NCBI GenBank assembly: GCA_947479935.1
Contig: CANKBG010000010.1
Coordinates: 18,460 to 82,459, forward strand
DNA: 64,000 bases
Source of the DNA: Comamonadaceae bacterium
GTDB taxonomy: Bacteria > Pseudomonadota > Gammaproteobacteria > Burkholderiales > Burkholderiaceae_C
Direction of reading: 5' to 3'
The notes under the pieces are model-generated. The model searched no databases. It saw only the letters and a program-made list of their open reading frames with translations, and had not been told where the DNA came from. The position numbers and the translations under genes are program-made. Shown piece after piece: positions 17,153 through 24,862 of this stretch; the stretch's first letter is position 1; each line of letters begins with the position of its first letter.

Positions 17153-17817
17153 GCGGCATCTCCCACAAACTGATTGACCAACGTGTCAAATCCTGTTGCA
17201 GAAATTTCCACGACATCGCCTGGCTTTGCACGGGGGCGCTTGCCATCGGCTAAGCAATCGCTGCCCAGCAGCAACACATCACCCTCTTGTAAAGTCATGA
17301 ACTCTGAAATATCTGAAAGCAAGGCTTGCGATTTGCGCACGGTGTTGGCGTAATTCACACGCTGCACTTCATGGCCATTGACTTTGACAATGAGCACCAC
17401 CGCATCACTTTGAACTTCGTCTATGGGTTTAGCTTTTGCAGCGATGCCCATGAAGCCATCTAGGCATTTGTATTTAACTGGGGGTCGGTAATAACTTTCA
17501 TGCGGAATGGACACGTCATTGACCAAGACGCACGCCACAGGTTTGGCATCTGCGCCCATGACCCATGCCAAATTGGCACCCACATCCACTTCGACCACTG
17601 AATGAGGGATGGCAATCGTCTGGCCTGAAGGGGTGAATGTATTGGCCGTTTTGATGAAGAGCACTGGCGCTTTGGGCGCGCCTTTGTGCGGCGCGTCCAA
17701 CATGTGGGGTGCCCTCATGTCCCATTCTTGTTTGAAATTCAACAAGGCGCCGTAGACCGTGCCTTGCGGCCAGTAGGCCCGAGCTGAATGGGGCTCATTT
17801 TTTTGGATATTGTTCAT
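17149..17817 (-). CDS. hpaG1: HpaG N-terminal half: 5-oxopent-3-ene-1,2,5-tricarboxylate decarboxylase
   Basis: FAH-fold protein of 222 residues corresponding to the first half of E. coli HpaG/HpcE. Landmarks are GTVYGALLNFKQEWDMR, PVLFIKTANTFTPSGQTI, the metal-site segment VVEVDVGANLAWVMG, and the C-terminal PGDVVEISATGFDTLVNQF. It is the first structural gene after the regulator hpaR, 42 bases downstream, and overlaps hpaG2 by 4 bases. No clear ribosome-binding site is seen before its ATG, which may mean it is translated from the hpaR message by coupling or reinitiation. Confidence 0.88.
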   Translation of the reverse strand: MNNIQKNEPHSARAYWPQGTVYGALLNFKQEWDMRAPHMLDAPHKGAPKAPVLFIKTANTFTPSGQTIAIPHSVVEVDVGANLAWVMGADAKPVACVLVNDVSIPHESYYRPPVKYKCLDGFMGIAAKAKPIDEVQSDAVVLIVKVNGHEVQRVNYANTVRKSQALLSDISEFMTLQEGDVLLLGSDCLADGKRPRAKPGDVVEISATGFDTLVNQFVGDAA

Positions 17818-17859
17818 GACTAACTTGGTTTGATGGGGCGGTTTGGGGGCGGTATTGCT

Positions 17860-18336
17860 TCACGCCGCCTCTTCAGAGATCAATTCCGTGTTGAAGGTTT
17901 CTAGTTGAATCACCGCATCGAGCAATTGGTACAACTGCGCCAATTTCTGCTTGCCCAATTCACTTTCCATCCACGCATAGTGAGCTTCAATGGCCTCTGA
18001 CAACTTGGCCACCTTTGACAAACCCAATGGCGTGGCGCGCACCACCGTTCGACGTGCATCTTGCGGACAGCGACTTCTTTCAATCAATCCGTCTCGCGCC
18101 ATGCGTGTGAGCACACCCGTTAAGCTAGGTCCTAACAAGAATGCTTCTTTGGCCACGCGGCCAGTTTCAACTCCATCGGTGCAATGGGCATGTTCTCCTA
18201 AGACGCGCAATACGCGCCACTGCTGATCTGACAGCCCATGTTCCCGCAAACTGGGACGTGTGTGCGTCATCACAGCCTCACGCGCCTGCAGGAGCAGGCG
18301 AGGCAAATTGCGATGAACGAAGGCTTGGTTTTTCAT
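17860..18336 (-). CDS. hpaR: MarR-family repressor of homoprotocatechuate degradation, HpaR
   Basis: Winged-helix dimeric regulator expected to repress the hpa operon until an aromatic effector binds. The 158-residue protein has the MarR layout: N-terminal dimer helix (NLPRLLLQAREAVMTHTRP), LSDQQWRVLRVLGEH, the recognition helix region LGPSLTGVLTRMARDGLIER, and the wing RSRCPQDARRTVVRATPLG. The ATG at 18336 lies 14 bases from a perfect palindrome, a likely operator, so autoregulation is expected. It heads the operon on the same strand as the structural genes. Confidence 0.92.
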   Translation of the reverse strand: MKNQAFVHRNLPRLLLQAREAVMTHTRPSLREHGLSDQQWRVLRVLGEHAHCTDGVETGRVAKEAFLLGPSLTGVLTRMARDGLIERSRCPQDARRTVVRATPLGLSKVAKLSEAIEAHYAWMESELGKQKLAQLYQLLDAVIQLETFNTELISEEAA

Positions 18337-18349
18337 CAATGAATTATTT

Positions 18350-18365
18350 ATTTAACATGTTAAAT
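18350..18365. promoter_or_regulatory. Perfect 16-bp palindrome, likely HpaR operator
   Basis: ATTTAACATGTTAAAT is identical to its reverse complement. It sits 14 bases upstream of the hpaR start codon, in the gap between hpaR and the divergent nitronate monooxygenase gene. MarR-family repressors commonly bind AT-rich palindromes of this size, so HpaR is the natural candidate ligand. Binding itself is inferred. Confidence 0.7.
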
Positions 18366-18464
18366 GATTTAAGCCTTGTCAGAAAATCGGGTAAACCCGT
18401 CTTTCTGGCAGCATTTCCCCATCAGCCTCACCTCATGAGCCTGCAGAGCGTGAATAATTGAGCC

Positions 18465-19541
18465 ATGCATCCGTCTTTTTTTGACTCTCACTCACTTCGC
18501 GTCATTCAAGCCCCTATGGCGGGATCGCAAAACCACGTTTTGGCGGCTGCTGTTTTCAACGCGGGTGGTTTTGGCAGCATTCCCGCTGCCATGCTCAGTG
18601 CAGATCAATTGCAAACTGAGCTGTCAAACTTCCAGTCGATAAATCCTGGCAGTCAAAACTGGGCGGCCCATTGGGGCCCGCATCTGCCACTCAATGTCAA
18701 TTTCTTTTGCCATACGCCGCCAGCGGTCAACCCCCATCGCGAAGTAGCTTGGCGCGAAAAACTATCGAATGTGTACCGCGAATTTGACATTGACCCCCAA
18801 ACAGTGGGAACGGGCCCTGGCCGTGCGCCTTTCAGCGAAGAGAGTTTGGCGCTCATGGGCCATTTCAAGCCTGCCGTGGTCAGCTTTCACTTTGGTTTGC
18901 CGCGTGCCGACTGGGTGCAACAACTCAAATTCTGGGGTATTCAAGTTTGGTCCTCGGCCACCACAGTCCAAGAATCAATCTGGCTTGAACACAACGGTGC
19001 AGACGCCATCATTGCGCAAGGTCTTGAAGCGGGTGGCCATCGCGGCATGTTCCTATCGGAAGACCTGACCACGCAAGTAAGCAGCTTTGCGCTGTTGCCG
19101 CAAGTGGTCAAAGCCGCGAAGGTGCCGGTCATTGCAGCCGGTGGCATTTCCAACCCATCGGCCGTGAAGGCGGCCAAGGCTTTGGGTGCCAGCGCTGTCC
19201 AAGCGGGCACCATTTACCTCACCAGCCATGAAGCCACCACCAGCGCGCTTCACCGCCAAGCCCTTCAATCTGAAGCCGCTGAACACACCGCTTTGACCAA
19301 CCTCTTTAGCGGCCGACCCGCGCGCGGCATTGTGAACAAGTTCATGCGCGACTTTGGGCCTCTGAATGCTGCTGCCCCCGCTTTTCCATTGGCCACAGCT
19401 GCCGTGGCTCCCCTGAGGGCCGCGGCTGAGGCCAAAGGATTGGCAGACTATTCGCCTTTGTGGTCTGGCCAAAACGCTTCCGACTGCCAAGCCTTATCCG
19501 CAGCAGACATCACGCACAAACTCTTGCAAGGCTGGCTGTAA
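18465..19541 (+). CDS. Nitronate monooxygenase / 2-nitropropane dioxygenase family
   Basis: FMN-dependent TIM-barrel enzyme that oxidises alkyl nitronates such as propionate-3-nitronate. The 358 residues show the FMN-site segments IQAPMAGSQNHVLAAAVFNA, IIAQGLEAGGHRG (with the family catalytic His, near residue 191), PVIAAGGISNPSAVKAAKAL and GASAVQAGTIYLTS. The family is used for detoxifying nitronates; some members act on other substrates. It is divergent from hpaR across 128 bases and followed by radA after 47 bases. No functional link with the hpa genes is evident. Confidence 0.9.
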   Translation: MHPSFFDSHSLRVIQAPMAGSQNHVLAAAVFNAGGFGSIPAAMLSADQLQTELSNFQSINPGSQNWAAHWGPHLPLNVNFFCHTPPAVNPHREVAWREKLSNVYREFDIDPQTVGTGPGRAPFSEESLALMGHFKPAVVSFHFGLPRADWVQQLKFWGIQVWSSATTVQESIWLEHNGADAIIAQGLEAGGHRGMFLSEDLTTQVSSFALLPQVVKAAKVPVIAAGGISNPSAVKAAKALGASAVQAGTIYLTSHEATTSALHRQALQSEAAEHTALTNLFSGRPARGIVNKFMRDFGPLNAAAPAFPLATAAVAPLRAAAEAKGLADYSPLWSGQNASDCQALSAADITHKLLQGWL

Positions 19542-19588
19542 AGCCGTGCAGGGTGAATTCTCACATCCGTCGGTGTTAGGCTCCAGAC

Positions 19589-20974
19589 ATGGCCAAAGAC
19601 AAAACCATTTTCACGTGCTCTGATTGCGGCGGCACGACGCCACGCTGGCTGGGCAAATGCCCAGCTTGTGGCGCATGGAACACCCTGATTGAAAGCACTG
19701 TGGATGCAAGCGGGGGCGCAAAGAATCGATACACCAGCCAATATCAGGCTTTGGCCAAAACATCAGAGCTCACCAAGCTGGGCGACATTGAGGCCACCGA
19801 CATCGACCGAACGGCCACAGGCTTGGAAGAGCTAGACCGTGCATTGGGCGGCGGCATCGTGGAAGGTGGCGTGGTTCTGATTGGCGGTGACCCCGGCATT
19901 GGCAAATCCACCTTGCTTCTGCAAGCCTTGGACGCCCTGCAACGCAAAGGCTTGAATACGCTGTATGTGACTGGCGAGGAAAGCGGAGCTCAGGTAGCCC
20001 TTCGGTCTAGACGGTTGGGCTTAGAAAACAGTCAAGTGCAGGTACTGGCCGAAATACAGCTAGAAAAGATTCTGGCCACTTTGCAAAGTGAGCGGCCCAA
20101 CATTGCCGTCATCGACTCCATCCAAACCGTTTATTCAGACCAACTCACATCAGCTCCAGGCTCTGTCGCCCAAGTTCGTGAATGCGCAGCGCATCTGACA
20201 CGCGCCGCCAAAGCCACTGGCACCGCCATTGTTTTGGTTGGCCATGTCACGAAAGAAGGCGCACTTGCCGGACCGCGTGTGCTTGAACACATGGTTGACA
20301 CCGTTTTGTATTTTGAAGGCGACACCCACAGCAGTTTCAGGCTCATCAGGGCCATCAAAAATCGCTTTGGTGCGGTCAATGAAATTGGTGTTTTTGCCAT
20401 GACCGAACGGGGCCTCAAGGGCGTGTCCAATCCCAGCGCCATCTTTTTGTCGCAACATGAAGAGCCCGTGGCGGGCAGTTGTGTCATGGTCACTTTGGAA
20501 GGCACACGGCCTTTGTTGGTAGAAATTCAGGCACTGGTGGACAGCGGCGGACCCAGCCCCAGAAGGCTTTCAGTGGGCTTGGAAAGAGACCGTTTGGCCA
20601 TGCTTTTAGCGGTGCTCCATCGCCATGCTGGGGTGGCCTGTATGGACCAGGATGTGTTTGTCAATGCCGTAGGTGGCGTTCGAATTAGTGAGCCTGCAGC
20701 CGACTTGGCAGTGATGTTAGCAATTACTTCATCTCTTCGGGGTAAGCCTTTACCCAAGGGCTTTATTGCCTTTGGCGAGGTGGGCTTGGCCGGTGAAGTG
20801 CGGCCAGCACCCAGAGGGCAGGAACGCCTGAAAGAAGCCGCCAAACTGGGCTTTACCGTGGCCGTGGTGCCCAAAGCCAATGCGCCCAAAAAGAACGATA
20901 AAAACTTTCAAGGCCTCACCATCTATCCGGTGGATCGGATTGATGAAGCCATGAACTGCGTCCGTGGACTTTAA
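19589..20974 (+). CDS. radA: DNA repair protein RadA (Sms)
   Basis: RecA-related branch-migration ATPase in recombination. The 461-residue protein has the N-terminal C4 zinc finger (FTCSDCGGTTPRWLGKCPAC), Walker A GGDPGIGKST (about 98-107), the RadA-specific KNRFG motif near residue 255, and a C-terminal Lon-protease-like domain with GEVGLAGEVRPAPRGQERL. Full family length. The small membrane-protein gene follows after 9 bases and is probably co-transcribed. Confidence 0.96.
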   Translation: MAKDKTIFTCSDCGGTTPRWLGKCPACGAWNTLIESTVDASGGAKNRYTSQYQALAKTSELTKLGDIEATDIDRTATGLEELDRALGGGIVEGGVVLIGGDPGIGKSTLLLQALDALQRKGLNTLYVTGEESGAQVALRSRRLGLENSQVQVLAEIQLEKILATLQSERPNIAVIDSIQTVYSDQLTSAPGSVAQVRECAAHLTRAAKATGTAIVLVGHVTKEGALAGPRVLEHMVDTVLYFEGDTHSSFRLIRAIKNRFGAVNEIGVFAMTERGLKGVSNPSAIFLSQHEEPVAGSCVMVTLEGTRPLLVEIQALVDSGGPSPRRLSVGLERDRLAMLLAVLHRHAGVACMDQDVFVNAVGGVRISEPAADLAVMLAITSSLRGKPLPKGFIAFGEVGLAGEVRPAPRGQERLKEAAKLGFTVAVVPKANAPKKNDKNFQGLTIYPVDRIDEAMNCVRGL

Positions 20975-20983
20975 GATCGCGTC

Positions 20984-21388
20984 ATGAATATTTTCAAAAT
21001 TCTCGTCCCGATTGGGGTTGTCGTTTTCATCGCGGGCGCATGGATGCAATACCAATGGCAAGGCGTGGCCATTGCCACTGGGGCTGTGGTCATGTGGGTG
21101 TTGCTGCATTTCACACGCATGGTGACCGTGCTAAGTCGAGCGGCCAACCGCCCTGTGGGCCATGTGGGCAGTGCCGTGATGCTCAATGCCAAGCTCAAAA
21201 AAGGCGTTAATTTGATGCACGTCATTGCCATGACGAAATCCTTGGGTGAGCGATTGTCTGAGGAAAAGATGCAACCAGAGGTTTTCAAATGGACCGACAC
21301 CGGTGACTCCTATGTGGTTTGCACCTTCAAAGACGGCCTACTACAGTCATGGGAAATGACGCGACCCGAGGCCGAAGAAGCCTCGTAA
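20984..21388 (+). CDS. Uncharacterised two-TM membrane protein
   Basis: I do not recognise a named family. The 134-residue product has two hydrophobic stretches near the N-terminus (about residues 5-20 and 28-44), then a soluble basic stretch (LSRAANRPVGHVGSAV) and a C-terminal domain of about 70 residues rich in short beta-type patterns (DSYVVCTFKDGLLQSWEM) with an acidic end. It follows radA by 9 bases and precedes ilvE by 39 bases. The tight spacing to radA suggests a shared transcript. A real gene is supported by its codon usage and by the closely packed context, but its role is unknown. Confidence 0.7.
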   Translation: MNIFKILVPIGVVVFIAGAWMQYQWQGVAIATGAVVMWVLLHFTRMVTVLSRAANRPVGHVGSAVMLNAKLKKGVNLMHVIAMTKSLGERLSEEKMQPEVFKWTDTGDSYVVCTFKDGLLQSWEMTRPEAEEAS

Positions 21389-21427
21389 AATATTAACTTT
21401 GCGAAACTGGCGATAAAGGACAAAACA

Positions 21428-22366
21428 ATGAGCACCGAAGCACCCTCAATGGAAGACCGTGACGGCAAAATCTGGATGGACGGCAAGATGGTCGAATGGC
21501 GCGATGCCAAGATCCACGTTCTGACACACACTCTGCACTATGGTTGCGGTGCCTTCGAAGGCGTGCGTGCTTACAAAACGATCAACGGCACCGCCATTTT
21601 CCGTTTACAAGAGCATACCGACCGCCTGTTTAACAGCGCCAAAATCTTGCGCATGAAACTGCCGTTCACCAAAGAAGAGGTGAGCGAAGCGCAGAGAGCC
21701 GTGGTTCGCGCAAACAATTTGGAAAGCGGTTACATCCGTCCGCTCACTTGGATTGGTTCGCAAAAGTTGGGCGTCAGCCCAAAGGGCAACACCATTCACC
21801 TCATGGTGGCCGCGTGGACTTGGGGCGCTTATTTGGGCGAAGAAGGCTTGAAGCGCGGTATTCGCGTCAAAACGTCTAGCTTTACACGCCATCATGTGAA
21901 CATCACCATGACACAGGCCAAAGCGGTGAGTAACTACACCAACTCCATTCTGGCCAACATGGAAGCCGTCGATGAGGGTTACGACGAAGCCTTGTTGCTC
22001 GACACCTCTGGCTTTGTGTCTGAAGGCGCCGGCGAAAACATCTTTGTGATTAAAGATGGCGTGATCTACACACCCGACTTGTCTGCCGGCGCACTCAATG
22101 GCATCACACGCAACACGGTGTTTCACATTGCCAAAGATTTGGGGCTTGAGATTGTGCAAAAGCGCATTACACGCGACGAAATCTACATTTGTGATGAAGC
22201 TTTCTTCACCGGCACGGCGGCCGAAGTGACGCCCATTCGCGAGCTCGATCGCATTGAGATTGGTGCAGGCAGTCGCGGCCCCATCACTGAAAAAATTCAA
22301 ACTGGCTTCTTTGACATCGTGAATGGCAAGAATCCAAAATACGCCCACTGGTTAACCCCCGTTTAA
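21428..22366 (+). CDS. ilvE: Branched-chain amino acid aminotransferase IlvE
   Basis: Fold-type IV PLP enzyme that transaminates Leu, Ile and Val with 2-oxoglutarate. The 312-residue protein shows HTLHYGCGAFEGVRAY, YIRPLTWIGSQKLGVSP, the Schiff-base region TQAKAVSNYTNS (Lys165), DTSGFVSEGAGENIF and ALNGITRNTVFHIAKDLG. Upstream AAAGGA lies nine bases before the ATG. Downstream, a zinc-ribbon protein and a glycosyltransferase follow on the same strand with gaps of 18 and 16 bases, a cluster arrangement seen in Burkholderiales. Confidence 0.95.
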   Translation: MSTEAPSMEDRDGKIWMDGKMVEWRDAKIHVLTHTLHYGCGAFEGVRAYKTINGTAIFRLQEHTDRLFNSAKILRMKLPFTKEEVSEAQRAVVRANNLESGYIRPLTWIGSQKLGVSPKGNTIHLMVAAWTWGAYLGEEGLKRGIRVKTSSFTRHHVNITMTQAKAVSNYTNSILANMEAVDEGYDEALLLDTSGFVSEGAGENIFVIKDGVIYTPDLSAGALNGITRNTVFHIAKDLGLEIVQKRITRDEIYICDEAFFTGTAAEVTPIRELDRIEIGAGSRGPITEKIQTGFFDIVNGKNPKYAHWLTPV

Positions 22367-22384
22367 TCGAAGAAAGATACCGCC

Positions 22385-22588
22385 ATGAGCCATCCTGTTG
22401 AACTCTTGGCAAAAGACTTGAACCCCCAAGGTGGTGTTTTTTGCCCCAGCGCCAAGGCTGACATGAAGTTGTGGAACAACCACCCCAAGATCTACCTTGA
22501 TGTGGCCCGCGAAGGCCATGCCAAGTGCCCCTATTGCGGCACGGTTTACCAACTTAAGGCGGGTGAAACGGTGGGCCACGGCCACTGA
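22385..22588 (+). CDS. Zinc-finger CHCC-type small protein
   Basis: Protein of 67 residues with the pattern GVFCPSAKADMKLWNNHPKI, then a His (GHAKCPYCGTVYQL) and a CxxC pair, giving one Cys, one His and a CxxC as zinc ligands. This is the zf-CHCC family, whose eukaryotic member is a complex I subunit (NDUFS6); the bacterial proteins have no settled role. It lies between ilvE and a glycosyltransferase with short gaps and is probably in one transcript with both. Confidence 0.85.
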   Translation: MSHPVELLAKDLNPQGGVFCPSAKADMKLWNNHPKIYLDVAREGHAKCPYCGTVYQLKAGETVGHGH

Positions 22589-22604
22589 TTCACCACCCAT
22601 CTTC

Positions 22605-23399
22605 ATGGCGGTGCCCACGCTGACCATTGCGGTCCTGACCAAAAACGAAGCCCGCCGCATTGAAGCTTGCTTGGCCAGTGCCGCATTTGCCGATCAATTG
22701 CTGGTGGTAGACAGCGGCAGCACGGACGACACCGTTGCTTTGTCTCGCAAAGCAGGTGCGGAAGTTTTTGAGTATTCAGATTGGCAAGGCTTTGCTGTTC
22801 AGCGCAATCGTTTAATTGAACATGCTCGCGGTGATTTCATTTTTTTCCTGGACGCCGATGAATGGATCACTCCCGCATTTCAGAAAGAGTTGCAAGCCAT
22901 TGTTGCTTCTAACGCCAAAGCCGTATGGCAAATTCAGTGGCGCATGGTCGCATACGGGCATGAACTGAAATACTATATTTCCAGATCCAAAGTAGAGCGT
23001 CTGTTTAGGCGTGACATGTTGAAAGAATATGTAGGGGTCGTGCATGAGCAAGCGATCTTGCACACTGAAAATTCATCATCCCCTGTGCCACGTGAAGTCA
23101 TTTCAGCCAAATTGCTGCACCACTCCCGAGAAACCGTGCGCGGCAGTTTAGAAAAACTGACTCAATACGTCATGTTGGGTGCCAGCAAGCGCGCTCAAGC
23201 GGGTAAAAATGGCGGTGTGTTGAGAGGCCTTGCCTCCGGCATTTCCATGTTTTTGCGCCTGTATATTTTTCGATTGGGATTTTTGTGTGGCGGTGCAGGT
23301 TTTTTATACTGCTTCTTTGTGGCGCTAGAGGCTTTCTTTAGATATGCCGCGTTGCACTATGACAAAGAGAGTCTGACCAACAACGTCGGGCGTACTTAA
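22605..23399 (+). CDS. Family 2 glycosyltransferase (LPS core, WaaE/KdtX-like)
   Basis: GT-A fold glycosyltransferase of 264 residues, resembling WaaE-type beta-glucosyltransferases that decorate the LPS inner core. Landmarks: TIAVLTKNEARRIEACL, VVDSGSTDDTVALSRKAGA, FFLDADEWITPAF with the DxD-type metal site, and a C-terminal hydrophobic stretch (LYIFRLGFLCGGAGFLYCFF) that may tie it to the inner membrane. The frame is open upstream within the zinc-finger gene, but the ATG at 22605 begins the conserved domain and avoids overlap. Acceptor sugar cannot be read from sequence. Confidence 0.85.
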   Translation: MAVPTLTIAVLTKNEARRIEACLASAAFADQLLVVDSGSTDDTVALSRKAGAEVFEYSDWQGFAVQRNRLIEHARGDFIFFLDADEWITPAFQKELQAIVASNAKAVWQIQWRMVAYGHELKYYISRSKVERLFRRDMLKEYVGVVHEQAILHTENSSSPVPREVISAKLLHHSRETVRGSLEKLTQYVMLGASKRAQAGKNGGVLRGLASGISMFLRLYIFRLGFLCGGAGFLYCFFVALEAFFRYAALHYDKESLTNNVGRT

Positions 23400-23448
23400 A
23401 GTCTCTGAGCCGCGCTTTTCCCGCCGTCATTTTTCAACAGGATACGTT

Positions 23449-24780
23449 TCAGTCTGAGTCCGGCTGCTGAAAATGCCAAGCGAGTGCTACCAAAATCAGT
23501 ACTGGCAGTCCCAGCAAGGCCGTGGCATTGAAGAAGTTGGCATAGCCATAGGCATTCACAAAATCACCCGAAAATCCTGCAATGAACTTCGGCAGCAGCA
23601 GCATCATGGAACTGAGCAAGGCATATTGCGTGGCCGAGTATTTGATGTTGGTGAGCGAAGACAAATAAGCAATGAAGGCCGCCGAGGCAATGCCACTGGC
23701 CAAGTTATCTGCCGAAACAACCGCAATCAGAGCTTGCACATCGTGGCCATAGCCACTGAGCCATGCAAACAACAGATTGCTCAATGCACTGAGCACAGCG
23801 CCGAGCATCAAAATTCGCATGACCCCCCAGCGCAGGGCCATGACCCCGCCTATGAACGCGCCCAGCAAGGTCATGATCACGCCATACACTTTGGTCACAG
23901 TGGCCACTTCTGCTTTGGTGTAGCCCATGTCTACATAAAAAGGGTTGGCCATGATGCCCATCACCACATCGCTGATTCGATACACGGCAATCAAACTCAA
24001 AATGAGTGCGGCCTGCCATTTGTAACGTTTGACGAAATCTGCAAAAGGGTCGATCAAGGCGCCTTGAAGCCACTCTTTGACATTTCTTGCGGGTGGCAAT
24101 TCAGCCGTGACGGGCTCTTGAGAAATGAGCACCGTGAAAACGCCCACCAGCATGCTGGCAGCCATGACCAAATAGGCCGCTTGCCAAGCAAAGTGAACAT
24201 AGCCTGCTGCGTTGTCTCCCTGCACCCAAGCCGCCACCCACAACACACCGGCACCCGCCCAGATCATGGCCAGTCGATAACCTGTTTGATAACTGGCCGC
24301 CAAAGCGGCTTGTTGCGTGGCCTCGGCAGATTCAATTCGAAAAGCATCCAGCGCAATGTCTTGGGTGGCAGAACCTACGGCCACGATCAGGGCGCACCAC
24401 ACCACCGGGCCCAAAGCCTGACTGGGGTCGCTCAGGGCCATGCCTACCAAGCCGCCCATCACCATGGTTTGGGCCAGCAACAACCAACTGCGACGACGCC
24501 CCAGTTGTTTGGTTAAAAAAGGAATGGGCATGCGGTCGACCAAGGGTGCCCAGACCCACTTAAACCCATAGGCCAAGCCGACCCAACTGAGATAACCAAT
24601 GGTGCTGCGATCAATCCCGGCTTCACGCAGCCTGAAACTCAAAGTGCCTAGGACCAAAAGCAAAGGCAAGCCTGCCGCAAAGCCCAAAAACAGCATGCGC
24701 AAACTGGCAGGCTGCAAATAAATGCGCCATGAAGAGCGCCAAGAAAATGCGGGTTGATCGGGTGTGAGCTTTTCTGTCAT
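23449..24780 (-). CDS. ampG: Muropeptide permease AmpG (MFS)
   Basis: Inner-membrane importer of anhydro-muropeptides for peptidoglycan recycling. The 443-residue protein has a string of about 12 hydrophobic segments, with AmpG-type motifs such as LFLGFAAGLPLLLVLGTLSF, FKWVWAPLVDRMPIPFL, GRRRSWLLLAQ and AFIAYLSSLTNIKYSATQYA. Start ATG at 24780 fits the family N-terminus; the longer open frame crosses the divergent promoter and was rejected. Divergent from the M48 protease across 82 bases. Its presence implies cell-wall recycling in this organism. Confidence 0.92.
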   Translation of the reverse strand: MTEKLTPDQPAFSWRSSWRIYLQPASLRMLFLGFAAGLPLLLVLGTLSFRLREAGIDRSTIGYLSWVGLAYGFKWVWAPLVDRMPIPFLTKQLGRRRSWLLLAQTMVMGGLVGMALSDPSQALGPVVWCALIVAVGSATQDIALDAFRIESAEATQQAALAASYQTGYRLAMIWAGAGVLWVAAWVQGDNAAGYVHFAWQAAYLVMAASMLVGVFTVLISQEPVTAELPPARNVKEWLQGALIDPFADFVKRYKWQAALILSLIAVYRISDVVMGIMANPFYVDMGYTKAEVATVTKVYGVIMTLLGAFIGGVMALRWGVMRILMLGAVLSALSNLLFAWLSGYGHDVQALIAVVSADNLASGIASAAFIAYLSSLTNIKYSATQYALLSSMMLLLPKFIAGFSGDFVNAYGYANFFNATALLGLPVLILVALAWHFQQPDSD

Positions 24781-24826
24781 ACCCGCATTATCCAAGTCCG
24801 GCGAAGGATTTCCAACGTGTGTTGAC

Positions 24827-24854
24827 TTGAAAACTGAACTTGCGGCACTATGAT
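24827..24854 (+). promoter_or_regulatory. Candidate sigma-70 promoter for the M48 protease gene
   Basis: TTGAAA at 24827-24832 and TATGAT at 24849-24854 are separated by 16 bases. The -10 box ends only 8 bases before the first in-frame ATG of the protease gene, so the transcript would start at or just before that codon. Confidence 0.5.
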
Positions 24855-24862
24855 TAGAAACT

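Noticed and set aside
21605..22348. Minus-strand open frame of 247 codons across ilvE
   Set aside because: Shadow of ilvE, which has all its catalytic motifs in the plus frame.
23473..24516. Plus-strand open frame of 347 codons across ampG
   Set aside because: His/Gln-rich composition typical of the complement of a membrane-protein gene; ampG on the minus strand is convincing.
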